42,454 nucleotides of DNA from SAR202 cluster bacterium bin22 (GTDB lineage Bacteria > Chloroflexota > Dehalococcoidia > Lucifugimonadales > UBA3495). The stretch spans positions 1-42,454 of the forward strand of contig MPMM01000024.1 of the NCBI GenBank assembly GCA_002238505.1. The letters are read 5' to 3'. A model generated the notes under the pieces. It was not told the DNA's origin. It saw nothing but the letters and a program-made list of their open reading frames with translations, and did not search any database. The position numbers and the translations under genes were made by a program. Below, one piece after another: positions 35,154 through 42,454 of the stretch (position 1 is the first letter of the stretch; every line of letters begins with the position of its first letter).

Positions 35154-35747
35154 ATGAGCACACTTCCCGTGATCTACGGTTACGCCCGGGTCAGCAAGGC
35201 CGACGACGAGTCCAAGAACCTGGACACCCAGCTGCGCATCCTGGCCGAGCACGGCATCCGTGACCACCTGGTATTCACCGACGTGGCCAGCAGCCGCTCC
35301 CTGCAGCGCCCGGGCTGGCAGGCATTGATGGCGGTCATTCAGCCTGGGGACACGGTGGTCGTGGCCTTCCTGGACCGGTTCAGCCGGAACTTCGAGGACG
35401 GTGTGAGAATCCAGGCGGACCTCACCCGACAGGACATCGGCATTGTGGCCATAAGGGAGAACATAGACACCCGGGAGGGAAGCGCGGCGGCAAAGTTCTT
35501 CCGGCGGTCCATGCTGGCCCAGGGGGCCTACCAGGTGGACTCGGCCAGCGAGCGGATCAAAATGGGACTGGAGCGGGCGAGGGCTGAGGGGAGGCGGGTT
35601 GGCCGGCCACCGGCACTCAGTGGCGAACAACTGGAGCAATGCCTGCGTATGTCGGAGGAAGGAGTTGGCTTGAGGCAGATTGCTCGGGTGATGCAGTGCT
35701 CACCCGGCACGGTTAAGAAGGCGCTGGTCGCGGCCCTGGGTAGCTGA
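35154..35747 (+). CDS. Serine recombinase (resolvase family)
   Basis: A 197-residue protein from ATG 35154, which has GGAG seven bases upstream; an ATG at 35139 would add five residues. The catalytic domain opens VIYGYARVSKADD (Ser14), continues VVAFLDRFSRNFEDG with the conserved Arg residues, then a long helix region and RRVGRPPALSGEQ. The C-terminal helix-turn-helix is GVGLRQIARVMQCSPGTVKKAL. It is intact and only distantly similar to the recombinase at 8 kb. Dyad sites stand directly upstream. It may be the resolvase or integrase of a small transposon whose other parts are decayed. Confidence 0.9.
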   Translation: MSTLPVIYGYARVSKADDESKNLDTQLRILAEHGIRDHLVFTDVASSRSLQRPGWQALMAVIQPGDTVVVAFLDRFSRNFEDGVRIQADLTRQDIGIVAIRENIDTREGSAAAKFFRRSMLAQGAYQVDSASERIKMGLERARAEGRRVGRPPALSGEQLEQCLRMSEEGVGLRQIARVMQCSPGTVKKALVAALGS

Positions 35748-35846
35748 TTGACCTCTGGCCCCTCTTGGCGATGCCATTTCGGGGAGGGCTCCAAAGTGGA
35801 CTCCTCCAATATGTAGATATGATGAGGTCGGCTCATATCGGCCGGA

Positions 35847-36077
35847 ATGAGCCACCACCGGCTCGCCGCGGAGCACTCCACCCACCTTTTCGATCTGGTC
35901 ATCGGCAGGCATAAGGTATTCAGCTTCGTCATGAACATCAGCCACTTGGTGAAGGAATGGCTCGGCCTATTCGACGATCCCACTCTTGGCAACCGCGCCC
36001 TGGGCCGCTTAGCCAATGCCAGCTATCAGATCGTCATCGAGAGGGCGAGCTACAGAGATAAGCTGTCCGCTCACTGA
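35847..36077 (+). pseudogene. IS21-type IstB-like C-terminal fragment
   Basis: The frame reads THLFDLVIGRHKVFSFVMNI, then HLVKEWLGLFDDPTLGNRAL and GRLANASYQIVIERASYRDKL to TGA 36075-36077. The order of a surveyed strand, a W-lgLFDDP segment, a RLxxxS-y-i block and a terminal SYR matches the C-terminal third of IstB-like ATPases. The P-loop half is absent, so it is a fragment. It lies 57 bases left of the mini-element. Confidence 0.55.
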
Positions 36078-36134
36078 AAGATACTGGTCGAGCGGGGAGT
36101 GGATTGACCTGGCGGCCATAACCTGATAGAAGAC

Positions 36135-36469
36135 TAGGGCCTGTGGACATTATAGGAGGGAAAGGTGATGGACATTCAAGAGAAAGTTGACGACATAAAA
36201 GGCAGAGGCGCGGCAATGGTGAGCGAAGCGAGGGAATTGGTGAGAGAGGCCCGGCGGTTCGCCCAGGGGTCTCTTCGATACCACGACCACGTTTTCCAGT
36301 GGAACGCCGAGACCGCGGCGGCCCAGGTCACGGCAAAGGTTCGCGAGGCCAGCGATGTTCCGAATGGGATAGAGAATCGGGAGCTGGCCCTATCAGAGGC
36401 CGCGAAACACTTGGAGGAGTGCCGGGAGTGGGCCACCCAACAATAGCAGGTAAATGTCCACAGGCCCTA
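36135..36469. mobile_element. 335-bp mini-element with 17-bp perfect terminal inverted repeats and a cargo gene
   Basis: TAGGGCCTGTGGACATT (36135-36151) is exactly repeated in reverse complement at 36453-36469. The repeats start with TA at both outer ends, consistent with a TA target duplication as made by IS630/Tc1-type transposases. The interior has no transposase, only a 92-residue gene with a strong ribosome-binding site. The unit therefore looks like a MITE-like non-autonomous element that carries a passenger gene. Confidence 0.7.
36168..36446 (+). CDS. Small helical protein carried inside the mini-element
   Basis: A 92-residue protein from ATG 36168, which follows AGGAGGG by seven bases; GTG 36165 would add one residue. 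The sequence is hydrophilic and helix-rich (MDIQEKVDDIKGRGAAMVSE, ELVREARRFAQGSLRY, ALSEAAKHLEECREWATQQ) and probably forms coiled coil. No domain, signal peptide or membrane segment is recognised. It fills almost the whole space between the terminal inverted repeats and reads outward from the left one, so the element may mobilise it. Function unknown. Confidence 0.65.
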   Translation: MDIQEKVDDIKGRGAAMVSEARELVREARRFAQGSLRYHDHVFQWNAETAAAQVTAKVREASDVPNGIENRELALSEAAKHLEECREWATQQ

Positions 36470-36506
36470 ACTCACCCACGCTCAGGGTGGTGTGGTGTTG
36501 ACTGGC

Positions 36507-36788
36507 CTAAAGCTCGTGGAGATTAACACCCAGAGAGCGGCTGACCCACGCCAGCCGCTTCAACTGGAGATCGAGGTTCTTGTCTTCGGGTTCCCTAAGT
36601 GAGACCAGAGCGTAAGCGCAAAGTGTCAGCCCGCACAACTGTTGGCTACAATACCTGAAGTATAGCTTTCTGCCAGGGGTGAATAAACGGGGTTTTCCAG
36701 CCACCTCCTTAGCAACAACAGGTGACAATTTACAGCGATGGCTGTAGACAGGGCTGTGTCCAGCCACCTCATGACTGGCCAACGGCAC
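36507..36788 (-). pseudogene. Truncated serine recombinase N-terminus with its upstream region (copy of 7.85-8.12 kb)
   Basis: The minus strand reads CAYALVSLREPEDKNLDLQL, then KRLAWVSRSLGVNLHEL to a stop. The first part matches the recombinase at 8 kb (YARVSVREPEDKNLDLQVERL). The upstream bases also match, including GGTGGCTGGAAAACC and CTATACTTCAGGTATT. Only about 45 recombinase codons remain, so it is a dead second copy in inverted orientation, about 28 kb away. Confidence 0.7.
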
Positions 36789-36958
36789 TTCATAACACGC
36801 TACCGCATCTGCATGGTCCAGGAACAGGCGTCCACTTGCGGTGTCCCAGCTTTCTCATAGTCTGCGATCCTCTCGTGTAGCGCGTCAGCGGCCACTGCAT
36901 GGAATTCCGGGGGAACGCCGGGAGCAAAATTCGGGATTCATACGAAAGTGATCTATAG

Positions 36959-38056
36959 TTGACGCACCTGGCAAGAACAGTCCCCAATATTTTCACTGCC
37001 CTGCAGCAACAGGTGAATAACGATATGATCTGCCTAGCAGTCGAGCAAATCAAGGGCGCCTTATCCTTTGGCTCCATGGACGAATCCGCCACCAAGCAGG
37101 GAGTGGTTCTCAGACTGCTTAGTGTTGCCGGATGGGATACCTTCGACACCTCGCAGGTAGTGCCCGAATATACCGTCGGGAACAGGCGTGTCGATTACGC
37201 CCTCAGGCCAGGAACCCCTAATGCCGTGTTCATAGAGGTCAAGCGGCCCGGCGAGAACCTGGAGAGACACCAGCAGCAGCTACTGGAGTATTGCTTTCAG
37301 GAAGGCGTAAACCTGGCCGTATTGACTAACGGGAGGACCTGGTGGCTCTATCTGCCCCTGCAGGCGGGCAGTTGGGAACAGAGAAGGTTCCTGACCATCG
37401 ACCTGGATGACCAGGAACCCGGTATCGTGAAGCACCGGTTCCTAGAATATCTTGCTCCGGAAAGGGTGGACAGTGGCCAGGCGGTCAGGGACGCCGAGGC
37501 TCTGGTTGAGTCGCAGCAGCGGACCGAGACCATGGGCAAAACCATCGTTGCCGCCTGGAATCAGATCGTCGAAACGCCCGATGAACTTCTGGTTGACTTG
37601 ATCTCGGAAACCACCGAGCGCATGTGTGGCTTTAAGCCGGAACCGGACCTGGTTGAGCAATTTCTGGCACAGCGCATTCAGAAGTTGTTCGATTCACCTC
37701 CTGAGCAGGAAAGACTTCCTCGCAGAGGCCAGCCCACGACCGCGCCGATTGGCCCAACATCAACCCCAACCCGTCAAGTTCCCGGGGGAATGCGGGAGGG
37801 TCCCCTCCCGATTAGCCTGGACCCACCAAGGCCCGGCGACTTTCTAGAAGCCTTGCTAGAGGCAGGGCATGCCTGGCTGGAGGTGTCGTACAACGATGGG
37901 CAGAAAGAGGTACGTCGCTGGAACGCCCCCCGCATGAGTTCTACATCCAATGTGATCGGCAACCTGAGGAGCAGGGCAGAATTCCGGGCGGGCAAATGGC
38001 AGGCCATGGGCATCGCCAGCCTGAGAGTAACCATTGAACGTCCAAATGACGGATAA
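36959..38056 (+). CDS. HsdR N-terminal-like (PD-(D/E)XK) restriction-type protein
   Basis: A 365-residue protein with a TTG first codon; ATG 37025 (residue 23) is a possible alternative start. Residues about 40-150 form a type I restriction HsdR-N-like nuclease domain: VVPEYTVGNRRVDYAL (Asp79) and AVFIEVKRPGEN (Glu93, Lys95), then GVNLAVLTNGRTWWLYLP. The middle is helical and proline-rich, and the C-terminal part (WLEVSYNDGQKEVRRWNAPR, then GNLRSRAEFRAGKW) is a small beta-rich domain of unknown role. There is no helicase motor, so it is not a full HsdR. Orphan proteins of this kind sit in defence islands and may be standalone nucleases. Its 3' end borders the second 36-base element end. Confidence 0.72.
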   Translation: MTHLARTVPNIFTALQQQVNNDMICLAVEQIKGALSFGSMDESATKQGVVLRLLSVAGWDTFDTSQVVPEYTVGNRRVDYALRPGTPNAVFIEVKRPGENLERHQQQLLEYCFQEGVNLAVLTNGRTWWLYLPLQAGSWEQRRFLTIDLDDQEPGIVKHRFLEYLAPERVDSGQAVRDAEALVESQQRTETMGKTIVAAWNQIVETPDELLVDLISETTERMCGFKPEPDLVEQFLAQRIQKLFDSPPEQERLPRRGQPTTAPIGPTSTPTRQVPGGMREGPLPISLDPPRPGDFLEALLEAGHAWLEVSYNDGQKEVRRWNAPRMSSTSNVIGNLRSRAEFRAGKWQAMGIASLRVTIERPNDG

Positions 38057-38067
38057 GGAACAGAACG

Positions 38068-38103
38068 GGGTCGATTCCGGTAGGGGGCAGGATCGTACGC
38101 TAA
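38068..38103 (-). repeat. 36-base recombinase-element end, copy 2
   Basis: These bases are identical to 24407-24442 and in the same orientation. It starts 12 bases after the stop of the HsdR-N-like gene and covers the stop codon of the recombinase remnant. Together with copy 1 it forms direct repeats around about 13.6 kb that contain both STAND genes. Confidence 0.75.
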
Positions 38104-38290
38104 CGGGATAGGCGGCGGTTAAGACTGCGATTGACGGTTGGCCTGGAGACTGAGAAGATCTCAGCGATCTCGTTGACGGAATACTCGCCCTTGGCGTGCC
38201 GCGCTACTGTCAGTCCGTCAGTTTGGGCTGCTTGCCCCGCAGTTTTCCCTTGTTGCGCGCGATGGCCATGCCCTCGCGGGCGCGCTGAAG
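38100..38290 (-). pseudogene. Serine recombinase C-terminal remnant
   Basis: Minus-strand coding reads RAREGMAIARNKGKLRGKQPKLTD, then after a frameshift AKGEYSVNEIAEIFSVSRPTVNRSL to the stop at 38100-38102. This is the C-terminal end of the same family as 24439-25030, which has TAG where this copy has Glu. The catalytic domain is missing; bases beyond about 38290 do not match. It is a fragment. Confidence 0.7.
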
Positions 38291-38522
38291 TACTCCCAAT
38301 TTTTTAACCTCGTGGCCCGGGCGATCACCTTGACCCGCCGGGCGATCTGGGACTCCCCGGGGGTGAACGCGATTCTTGCCCTTTCTGTTCCCCAGGGGTT
38401 TCACCCTGCTGATGGCCCCGTGGGCCAGCCGTAGCTCGTACCGTCCTTCGGCTGGGTTGCCGGTGCTTGTCTATCATGTTGCTCTCTCCAGCGAGAGCGG
38501 GCTTCTTTGCGGGCAGCCCTGT

Positions 38523-38669
38523 TCAGATTTTCGTCATCGACTTGCAGGACTTAGTGGCAACCTGTTCTGTCGCCGATCTCACGCCGACTTCCCTACCCTT
38601 GCCATGCAGGCTGTCCCCCTTGTTCAGCAGCGCTATCCAGTAACCTGTGTTTGCGAAGATCTCCCTCAT
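38523..38669 (-). pseudogene. Decayed PIN-domain (VapC-like) toxin
   Basis: From ATG 38669 the frame reads MREIFANTGYWIALLNKGDS, then LHGKGREVGVRSATEQVATK and stops after 49 residues. Family members start with an F-A-D-T-x-Y-W strand whose Asp is a metal ligand; here it is Asn (codon AAC). The expected second half with the other acidic residues is absent or in another frame. It lies 43 bases after the antitoxin gene, the usual order. It is a dead toxin. Confidence 0.65.
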
Positions 38670-38712
38670 TCCTGGTCCGCCTTTGGGTGGCCGTACAGGT
38701 AATGCCTGTAGT

Positions 38713-38922
38713 TCATGGCCCCGTCGGTCGGAACCCCGTCCCATTAATTTCGCCTATTTGTTCCCGCAGCCTGTCAATGGTTTCCACGACGCTGTGCTGT
38801 CTTGCTCCTGCAAGCTCCTGCTGCTCGATGGCCAGCGTGACGACTGTCCCTTCCTCTAATTCCAGGGGTTCCAGGGGCGTAAGAGTGCCGTTGACGTATT
38901 TTGCTTTAATTCTCAGAGCCAT
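38713..38922 (-). CDS. AF2212-like (DUF104) antitoxin
   Basis: A 69-residue protein from ATG 38922, with AGGAG seven bases upstream. The N-terminal half (KAKYVNGTLTPLEPLELEEG, then TVVTLAIE) is the hallmark of AF2212/DUF104 antitoxins, a small beta-sheet domain that binds DNA and represses the operon; the C-terminal helix would block a PIN toxin. Its toxin partner downstream is decayed. It is intact and may survive as an orphan. Confidence 0.75.
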   Translation of the reverse strand: MALRIKAKYVNGTLTPLEPLELEEGTVVTLAIEQQELAGARQHSVVETIDRLREQIGEINGTGFRPTGP

Positions 38923-39273
38923 TCCGGTTCTCCTGTGGGGAAGTTTCCTGACTCGGCCTCGGTCCGGGCGGGCCGCAGGGTCGTGTGTCGCCTTTCCTGG
39001 GGAGCGGAGTTGTGGCCGGGAGGGGACTCCTCGGCCATTTTGCCCTTATGGCTGGAGTTTCGCAATTATTTCCGAGTATAACCTGGTCTTGATGGGCCCC
39101 TTGGGGCCTTGTTGGCTGCCTGGAGAGAAGAAATCTCCCCCAAGCAAGCCAACCAAAGGAGGGTAGTTCCTAGACCAGTGAGTGAATGGTAGATCCCGTG
39201 GCGGGAGGTGGCGGCGCCCTTATCTGGCCAGCCAGGTGGGACTTCTGGCGGCGTTTTGGCCTGGGCTTGGGTC
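38923..39273. other. Intergenic, no gene supported
   Basis: About 350 bases between the antitoxin start and the 3' end of the next minus-strand gene. No domain, strong ribosome-binding site or clear hairpin was seen. Confidence 0.45.
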
Positions 39274-40215
39274 TTAGCCTCTGGCTCTTTCTTCCCGGCG
39301 CCGTTGCGCCTTTTCTCGTTCCTCCTGCAGGAATGATTCCAGCCTGCGGTCGCTCAGCTCCTCGATGCGGGCCCACAGGGCCTCCCGGTCCGGCGCCAGG
39401 GCCTCCCACATTGCCTGCAGGTCGGGGATGGGGTTGGTAACCACCACCTCGCAGGCGCACCAGTTGTACTGGTCCAGGCAGTCCAGGTCGCTCTGGAACT
39501 GGTGGCTCCACCCAGGGTCGTTAATTTTTAGGCTTTCGGCCATGCCCACCAGCGACCGGTTCGGGTAGGTTATTCCCAGCATGGAGAGGATGGCCGACCC
39601 GGCGTGCCACAGCTGCCAGTAGGCGTTTCCTCCGGGTATGCTGAATATCTCCCCGGGCCGCGAGTCCCGCAGCTTATAGATGAAGCCGTCCGCTTCCTGG
39701 ACGTGGACGTGCTTTGCGGCCATTCTCAGCTTCTGCAGGGTCACCAGCTCCCACTCGTTGGACGTGTCGCCGTCGTGCTCGTACTTGTGGGCGTCGGCGG
39801 GATTCCGGGCGAAGATCCTGCCCTGCGTCGCCGCCTGGGCCATGGGGTGGTTGTGGGTGCGCCGGTGGGTCACGAAGTAGTCCATTGAGACGATCCAGCC
39901 CGATTCCCCGATCCCGTGGTCGGGATTCCTCCGGTCCTGGTAGCCCGGGTAGTGGCGTTCCTTGACCTTGGCCAGGGCCTCGGCTGCTGCCTTTTTCAGT
40001 TCCTCCTGGTCGGCGCCGTCTTCCAGGATCACCAGGATGTCCAGGTCCGATTGTTCGTCCCACCGGCCCCGGTAACGCGAACCGCTCAGGATCACGGCCT
40101 GGACGGCGAGTTCTTCGACCAGGTCCTGGCATAGGAGGACGGCCCTGGGGTCCGGGTCCAGGTGGACGACCTTGGGCATCTCCTCACCGGCGCGGTGGCG
40201 CTTGACGTAGGCCAT
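39274..40215 (-). CDS. Pol-beta-type nucleotidyltransferase with helical C-terminal domain
   Basis: A 313-residue protein from ATG 40215. Residues about 35-110 are a minimal nucleotidyltransferase: VILSGSRYRGRW (Gly45-Ser46) and SDLDILVIL (Asp57, Asp59), the first two metal ligands; a third acidic ligand is expected near IVSMDYFV. The C-terminal part (about 160-260: VTLQKLRMAAKHVHVQ, then AYWQLWHAGSAILSMLGITY) is helical and may be HEPN-like, but a clear HEPN motif is not proven. Such pairs are known as toxin-antitoxin modules or nucleotide-transfer enzymes. It overlaps the gene upstream by 32 bases. Confidence 0.75.
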   Translation of the reverse strand: MAYVKRHRAGEEMPKVVHLDPDPRAVLLCQDLVEELAVQAVILSGSRYRGRWDEQSDLDILVILEDGADQEELKKAAAEALAKVKERHYPGYQDRRNPDHGIGESGWIVSMDYFVTHRRTHNHPMAQAATQGRIFARNPADAHKYEHDGDTSNEWELVTLQKLRMAAKHVHVQEADGFIYKLRDSRPGEIFSIPGGNAYWQLWHAGSAILSMLGITYPNRSLVGMAESLKINDPGWSHQFQSDLDCLDQYNWCACEVVVTNPIPDLQAMWEALAPDREALWARIEELSDRRLESFLQEEREKAQRRREERARG

Positions 40216-40849
40216 GGTTGCTTTTCATCCCGTTGGTTTTGTCGGGGGTGACTGCCCATTTGTCCTTGAGTCCCTGCTGGAACCCGGGTGGCAGTCGTGG
40301 GTCATTGCCGGCGCCGTTCCAGGGCATCGTCCGGCCCAGGTGGTAGTGCCACAGGTACTCCCGGCTCAGTTTCTCTCCGGCGGGGCTGGCCCGCCCTGGC
40401 TGCAGGGCGCTGCGCTGTTCCAGATAACCCTCGGCGTACAGGACGGCGTCCCCGGGTTCGGGGCTCGCCGGTACACGTGCTTCCTGGTGCTTGTCCTGCA
40501 GGACCTGCGCCGCCCAGCTGTCGAAGCTGGCGTAGGCCGGTGGCTGGCCACCGGTCGCCTGTAGCGCTGCCGCGAGCTCGTCCAGGGTGGTCCTGTAGCT
40601 TTCGGCAGTTCCCTTCCTTTCCAGACGTGGGACCACCGACTGGCCATGCCTCTGCAGCGGCTCCCGCAGGCCTGCCTGGGGCATGAACCCTGCCAGGTAG
40701 TACAGGTGGACCCACCGGATCTCGCCGTGGGCCCGAGCGCCCAGCTCCAGGACCGCAATGATGCGGCCCAGGTGGTAAAAAGCCAGGTCAGCCGGCTGTC
40801 CATCATTACCCATCATTCCAGTTTGATGATGGGTCGTCCAGACTGGCAA
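40184..40849 (-). CDS. Hypothetical protein upstream of the nucleotidyltransferase
   Basis: A 221-residue protein overlapping the nucleotidyltransferase gene by 32 bases, so the two are translationally coupled. Residues 20-50 (LAFYHLGRIIAVLELGARAH) and the YAEGYLEQRSAL motif near residue 140 loosely recall parts of type I-C Csd1/Cas8c, but no other cas gene or CRISPR array is present and the match is weak. The rest (LWHYHLGRTMPWNGAGNDPR) is unassigned. Start choice is uncertain; codon use and coupling support a real gene. Function unknown. Confidence 0.55.
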   Translation of the reverse strand: MPVWTTHHQTGMMGNDGQPADLAFYHLGRIIAVLELGARAHGEIRWVHLYYLAGFMPQAGLREPLQRHGQSVVPRLERKGTAESYRTTLDELAAALQATGGQPPAYASFDSWAAQVLQDKHQEARVPASPEPGDAVLYAEGYLEQRSALQPGRASPAGEKLSREYLWHYHLGRTMPWNGAGNDPRLPPGFQQGLKDKWAVTPDKTNGMKSNHGLRQAPPRR

Positions 40850-40944
40850 GAGGCGTGTGTCAGTGGGAGCCTTTGAAAGGGACGTCCGTCTTGCGTTGCC
40901 AGGTATGGACAGCGCCGGTTGCCGCGACCATAATCCCGGCTGCT

Positions 40945-41208
40945 ATGAGAAATGGCTACCGCAAGCTGGGTTTCGTTGCTCTCCTTCTCCTGGTTTTCAG
41001 CTGGGGCGCCTGGCTGGTCCAGACGGCCTCAACCGACGGGCAGGGTACGGAAGGTGTTCAAGGGCCGGAGCCTCGGATCCAGTCGATAACTGTTTATTCC
41101 CCGGAGGGCCCGGTGGCGGTGAAGGCAGTCAGGATGGAAATGCCGATGGGCCTGGTGGGAGATGCTCCGGAGGTTACTTACGGCGGAGAGTTGCGCCGGC
41201 CCTGGTGA
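40945..41208 (+). CDS. Small exported or membrane-anchored protein
   Basis: An 87-residue protein from ATG 40945. The N-terminus has a basic start and one hydrophobic segment (RKLGFVALLLLVFSWGAWLV), a signal peptide or anchor. The rest (RIQSITVYSPEGPVAVKAVR) is a short hydrophilic, probably beta-rich domain. No lipobox Cys is present. Codon pattern is plausible, but no family is recognised. It is divergent to the minus-strand hypothetical gene. Confidence 0.45.
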   Translation: MRNGYRKLGFVALLLLVFSWGAWLVQTASTDGQGTEGVQGPEPRIQSITVYSPEGPVAVKAVRMEMPMGLVGDAPEVTYGGELRRPW

Positions 41209-41434
41209 CCGGCTTTGCACAAAGAATCCTTTTTAATTGCGATTCATTGTGCCAAGTCCCTGCTCTCATCCTTTCCCTTTGATGCGCCAATGCTTGCCCA
41301 GGGTCAGGCAGACCGCCGTTTGCGGCATATTCTACTTTTGCTTCGGGTTGGCGCTGTTGTAGCAGCTGGCAGGCTGTGTTTTTTGCTGGCTGAATGGAGG
41401 CCTGTTGTCGTAGGGCCCCTGCGGCCTTTAGCGG

Positions 41435-41809
41435 TTAGGTTGACGTCTCCTGCTGGTCCCCGTTCTCATCGTCGTCCAGCCAGCCATAGCGCTCGGCCAG
41501 GCGCTGCCACAGGCGGCGGGTGGCTGCGTCACGCCTCACCTCTTCCAGCAGGTTGACGATGGCTTCATGGTTGGTTTGCAGGCGGCCCTGGATGGCTTGC
41601 AGATTTACCTCCAGGTTGACGTCCTCTTCGCGGCGGCTTCCGCCTAGTTGCGCCGTTCGCCCCTGGAGCAGGGTCACGCTCCTCTGCAGCTTGGCGGTCT
41701 CGGTCCGGACGGCGCTCGTGTCTGACCGGTGGTCGTCCCATCCCCTGAGCAACTGGTCTACATGTGCGATGAATCTCTCCAACTGATCCCCGGGCAGGTG
41801 GCTGAGCAT
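41435..41809 (-). CDS. Coiled-coil hypothetical protein
   Basis: About 124 residues from ATG 41809, which lies 25 bases after the stop of the HEAT-repeat gene; ATG 41875 would overlap that gene and add 22 residues. The sequence is charged and heptad-like (DQLERFIAHVDQLLRG, then VNLEVNLQAIQGRLQTNHEA, NLLEEVRRDAATRRLWQRLA), predicting coiled coil, with an acidic tail (DDDENGDQQETST). No domain recognised. It is co-transcribed with the HEAT gene upstream. Confidence 0.55.
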   Translation of the reverse strand: MLSHLPGDQLERFIAHVDQLLRGWDDHRSDTSAVRTETAKLQRSVTLLQGRTAQLGGSRREEDVNLEVNLQAIQGRLQTNHEAIVNLLEEVRRDAATRRLWQRLAERYGWLDDDENGDQQETST

Positions 41810-41834
41810 TTCCCTGGTCAGGGTAGGGTATGGT

Positions 41835-42454
41835 TTAGCCCTTCTTCTCCTGCCTTGCCAGCCATTCCAGGGCATGTCCTGCTGCCTCCCTGACCCTCTT
41901 GTCGATATCATCGAGTGCAGCGGTCAGGGAGGGGATGGCAGCCCGGTCTCCCCTCAGGCCGAGACTTCGGGCCGCTCCTTCACGCATTTCGCCATCAGGA
42001 TCCCGGAGCGCGGCCATGAGGGCCCCCGTGGCGCTGCCGTCTCCCAGGTAGCCCAGGGCGACGGCAGCCCTCCGGCGCCGGTCCCGGTCCTCGTGGCCCA
42101 GCCATTCCACCATGTTGGGTGCCGTTACGGTGTCACCCAGTTCACCCAGAGCCGCGGCGGCCCTTAGGACCACACTCATGGGGTAGGCTTCTTCCACCGC
42201 CTGCCTGAGGGCCGGCATTGCCCGGGTGATTCCGCTGGCGCCCAGCAGCCCGGCGGCACTCCAGGCTATTCCCTCGGGGTAAGGCCGGTTCACCTGTCGT
42301 ATGAGGGCGTCCTCCGCCTCCCGGCCGCCCAGTTTGAGAAGGGCGCCCGGGGCGCCCCGGTCTCCCCAGCGCTCCATGGCCTGGATCAAGATCGGCACCG
42401 CGCTGGGGTCTCCCAACTCCTCCAGCACCTCGATGGCGTCCAGGCGAAACTTGG
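41835..42454 (-). CDS. HEAT-repeat (PBS-lyase-like) protein, 5' end off the window
   Basis: The frame is open through the right edge, where the minus strand reads KFRLDAIEVLEELGDPSAVP, so the start is outside. At least 206 residues hold tandem HEAT-like repeats of about 31 residues with the AAxALGxLGD pattern (RAAAALGELGDTVTAPNM, then RAAVALGYLGDGSATGALMA, then GAARSLGLRGDRAAIPSL). Such repeats form curved protein-binding scaffolds. No enzymatic motif is visible. It is followed by the coiled-coil gene. Confidence 0.8.
   Translation of the reverse strand, partial: KFRLDAIEVLEELGDPSAVPILIQAMERWGDRGAPGALLKLGGREAEDALIRQVNRPYPEGIAWSAAGLLGASGITRAMPALRQAVEEAYPMSVVLRAAAALGELGDTVTAPNMVEWLGHEDRDRRRRAAVALGYLGDGSATGALMAALRDPDGEMREGAARSLGLRGDRAAIPSLTAALDDIDKRVREAAGHALEWLARQEKKG

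Noticed and set aside
40184-40849. Type I-C cas8c/csd1 gene
   Set aside because: Similarity is limited to two short motifs; no cas5, cas7, cas3 or repeat array is present.
1-42454. CRISPR arrays and rRNA or tRNA genes
   Set aside because: No regularly spaced repeats of 25-40 bases and no conserved RNA gene segments were seen on reading both strands.

Overview
The window is bacterial DNA. It carries Shine-Dalgarno-led genes, tight four-base gene overlaps, and a mixed base composition: GC-rich in the glycan cluster (9.4-17.3 kb) and visibly lower in the large defence-type genes. The mixture of resolvase relics, an ISNCY-type transposase, a DUF5679-like zinc ribbon and an AF2212-like antitoxin is what I would expect of a Chloroflexota (Dehalococcoidia-like) metagenomic genome. 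That taxonomic guess is weak. No rRNA, tRNA or CRISPR array was seen.

Region 1 (1-1.6 kb) holds a broken transposase joined in frame to the C-terminal half of a type I DNA methyltransferase (HsdM). Region 2 (1.9-7.5 kb) is the most interesting part. A minus-strand set encodes a ComEC-like metallo-beta-lactamase protein ending in Gly, a single-chain E2-E1-JAB ubiquitin-type conjugation/deconjugation protein, and a patatin-like phospholipase. A divergent Crp-family regulator faces it, and a perfect palindrome overlaps the -35 box of the operon promoter. It resembles the conjugation and effector parts of type II CBASS, but no CD-NTase and no ubiquitin-like protein is present. Region 3 (7.8-9.0 kb) is a serine recombinase with a decayed companion gene.

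Region 4 (9.5-17.3 kb) is a surface-glycan or natural-product cluster. A plus-strand operon with four-base overlaps encodes a GT4 glycosyltransferase, a radical SAM protein, a fused PhyH dioxygenase/WG-repeat/O-methyltransferase, and a histidine phosphatase. A convergent minus-strand pair encodes a UDP-glucose dehydrogenase-type enzyme and a nucleotide-sugar epimerase. Region 5 (18-20 kb) is a mobile-element graveyard with an IstB fragment and a broken tyrosine recombinase.

Region 6 (20-38 kb) is a defence-island-like stretch. It has a 1,269-residue TPR/GreAB-C-like/PIN protein, two giant divergent STAND-type NTPases each with an N-terminal PD-(D/E)XK-like nuclease (Avs-like), and an HsdR-N-like nuclease. 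Serine recombinases, recombinase relics, a 335-bp mini-element with 17-bp perfect terminal inverted repeats carrying a small gene, and a 36-bp repeated element end lie between them. Region 7 (38.5-42.4 kb) carries an AF2212-like antitoxin with a decayed PIN toxin, a nucleotidyltransferase, several hypothetical proteins and a HEAT-repeat protein that runs off the right edge.

The overall picture is an accessory genomic island: anti-phage-type modules inserted around a glycan cluster, with repeated recombinase traffic.
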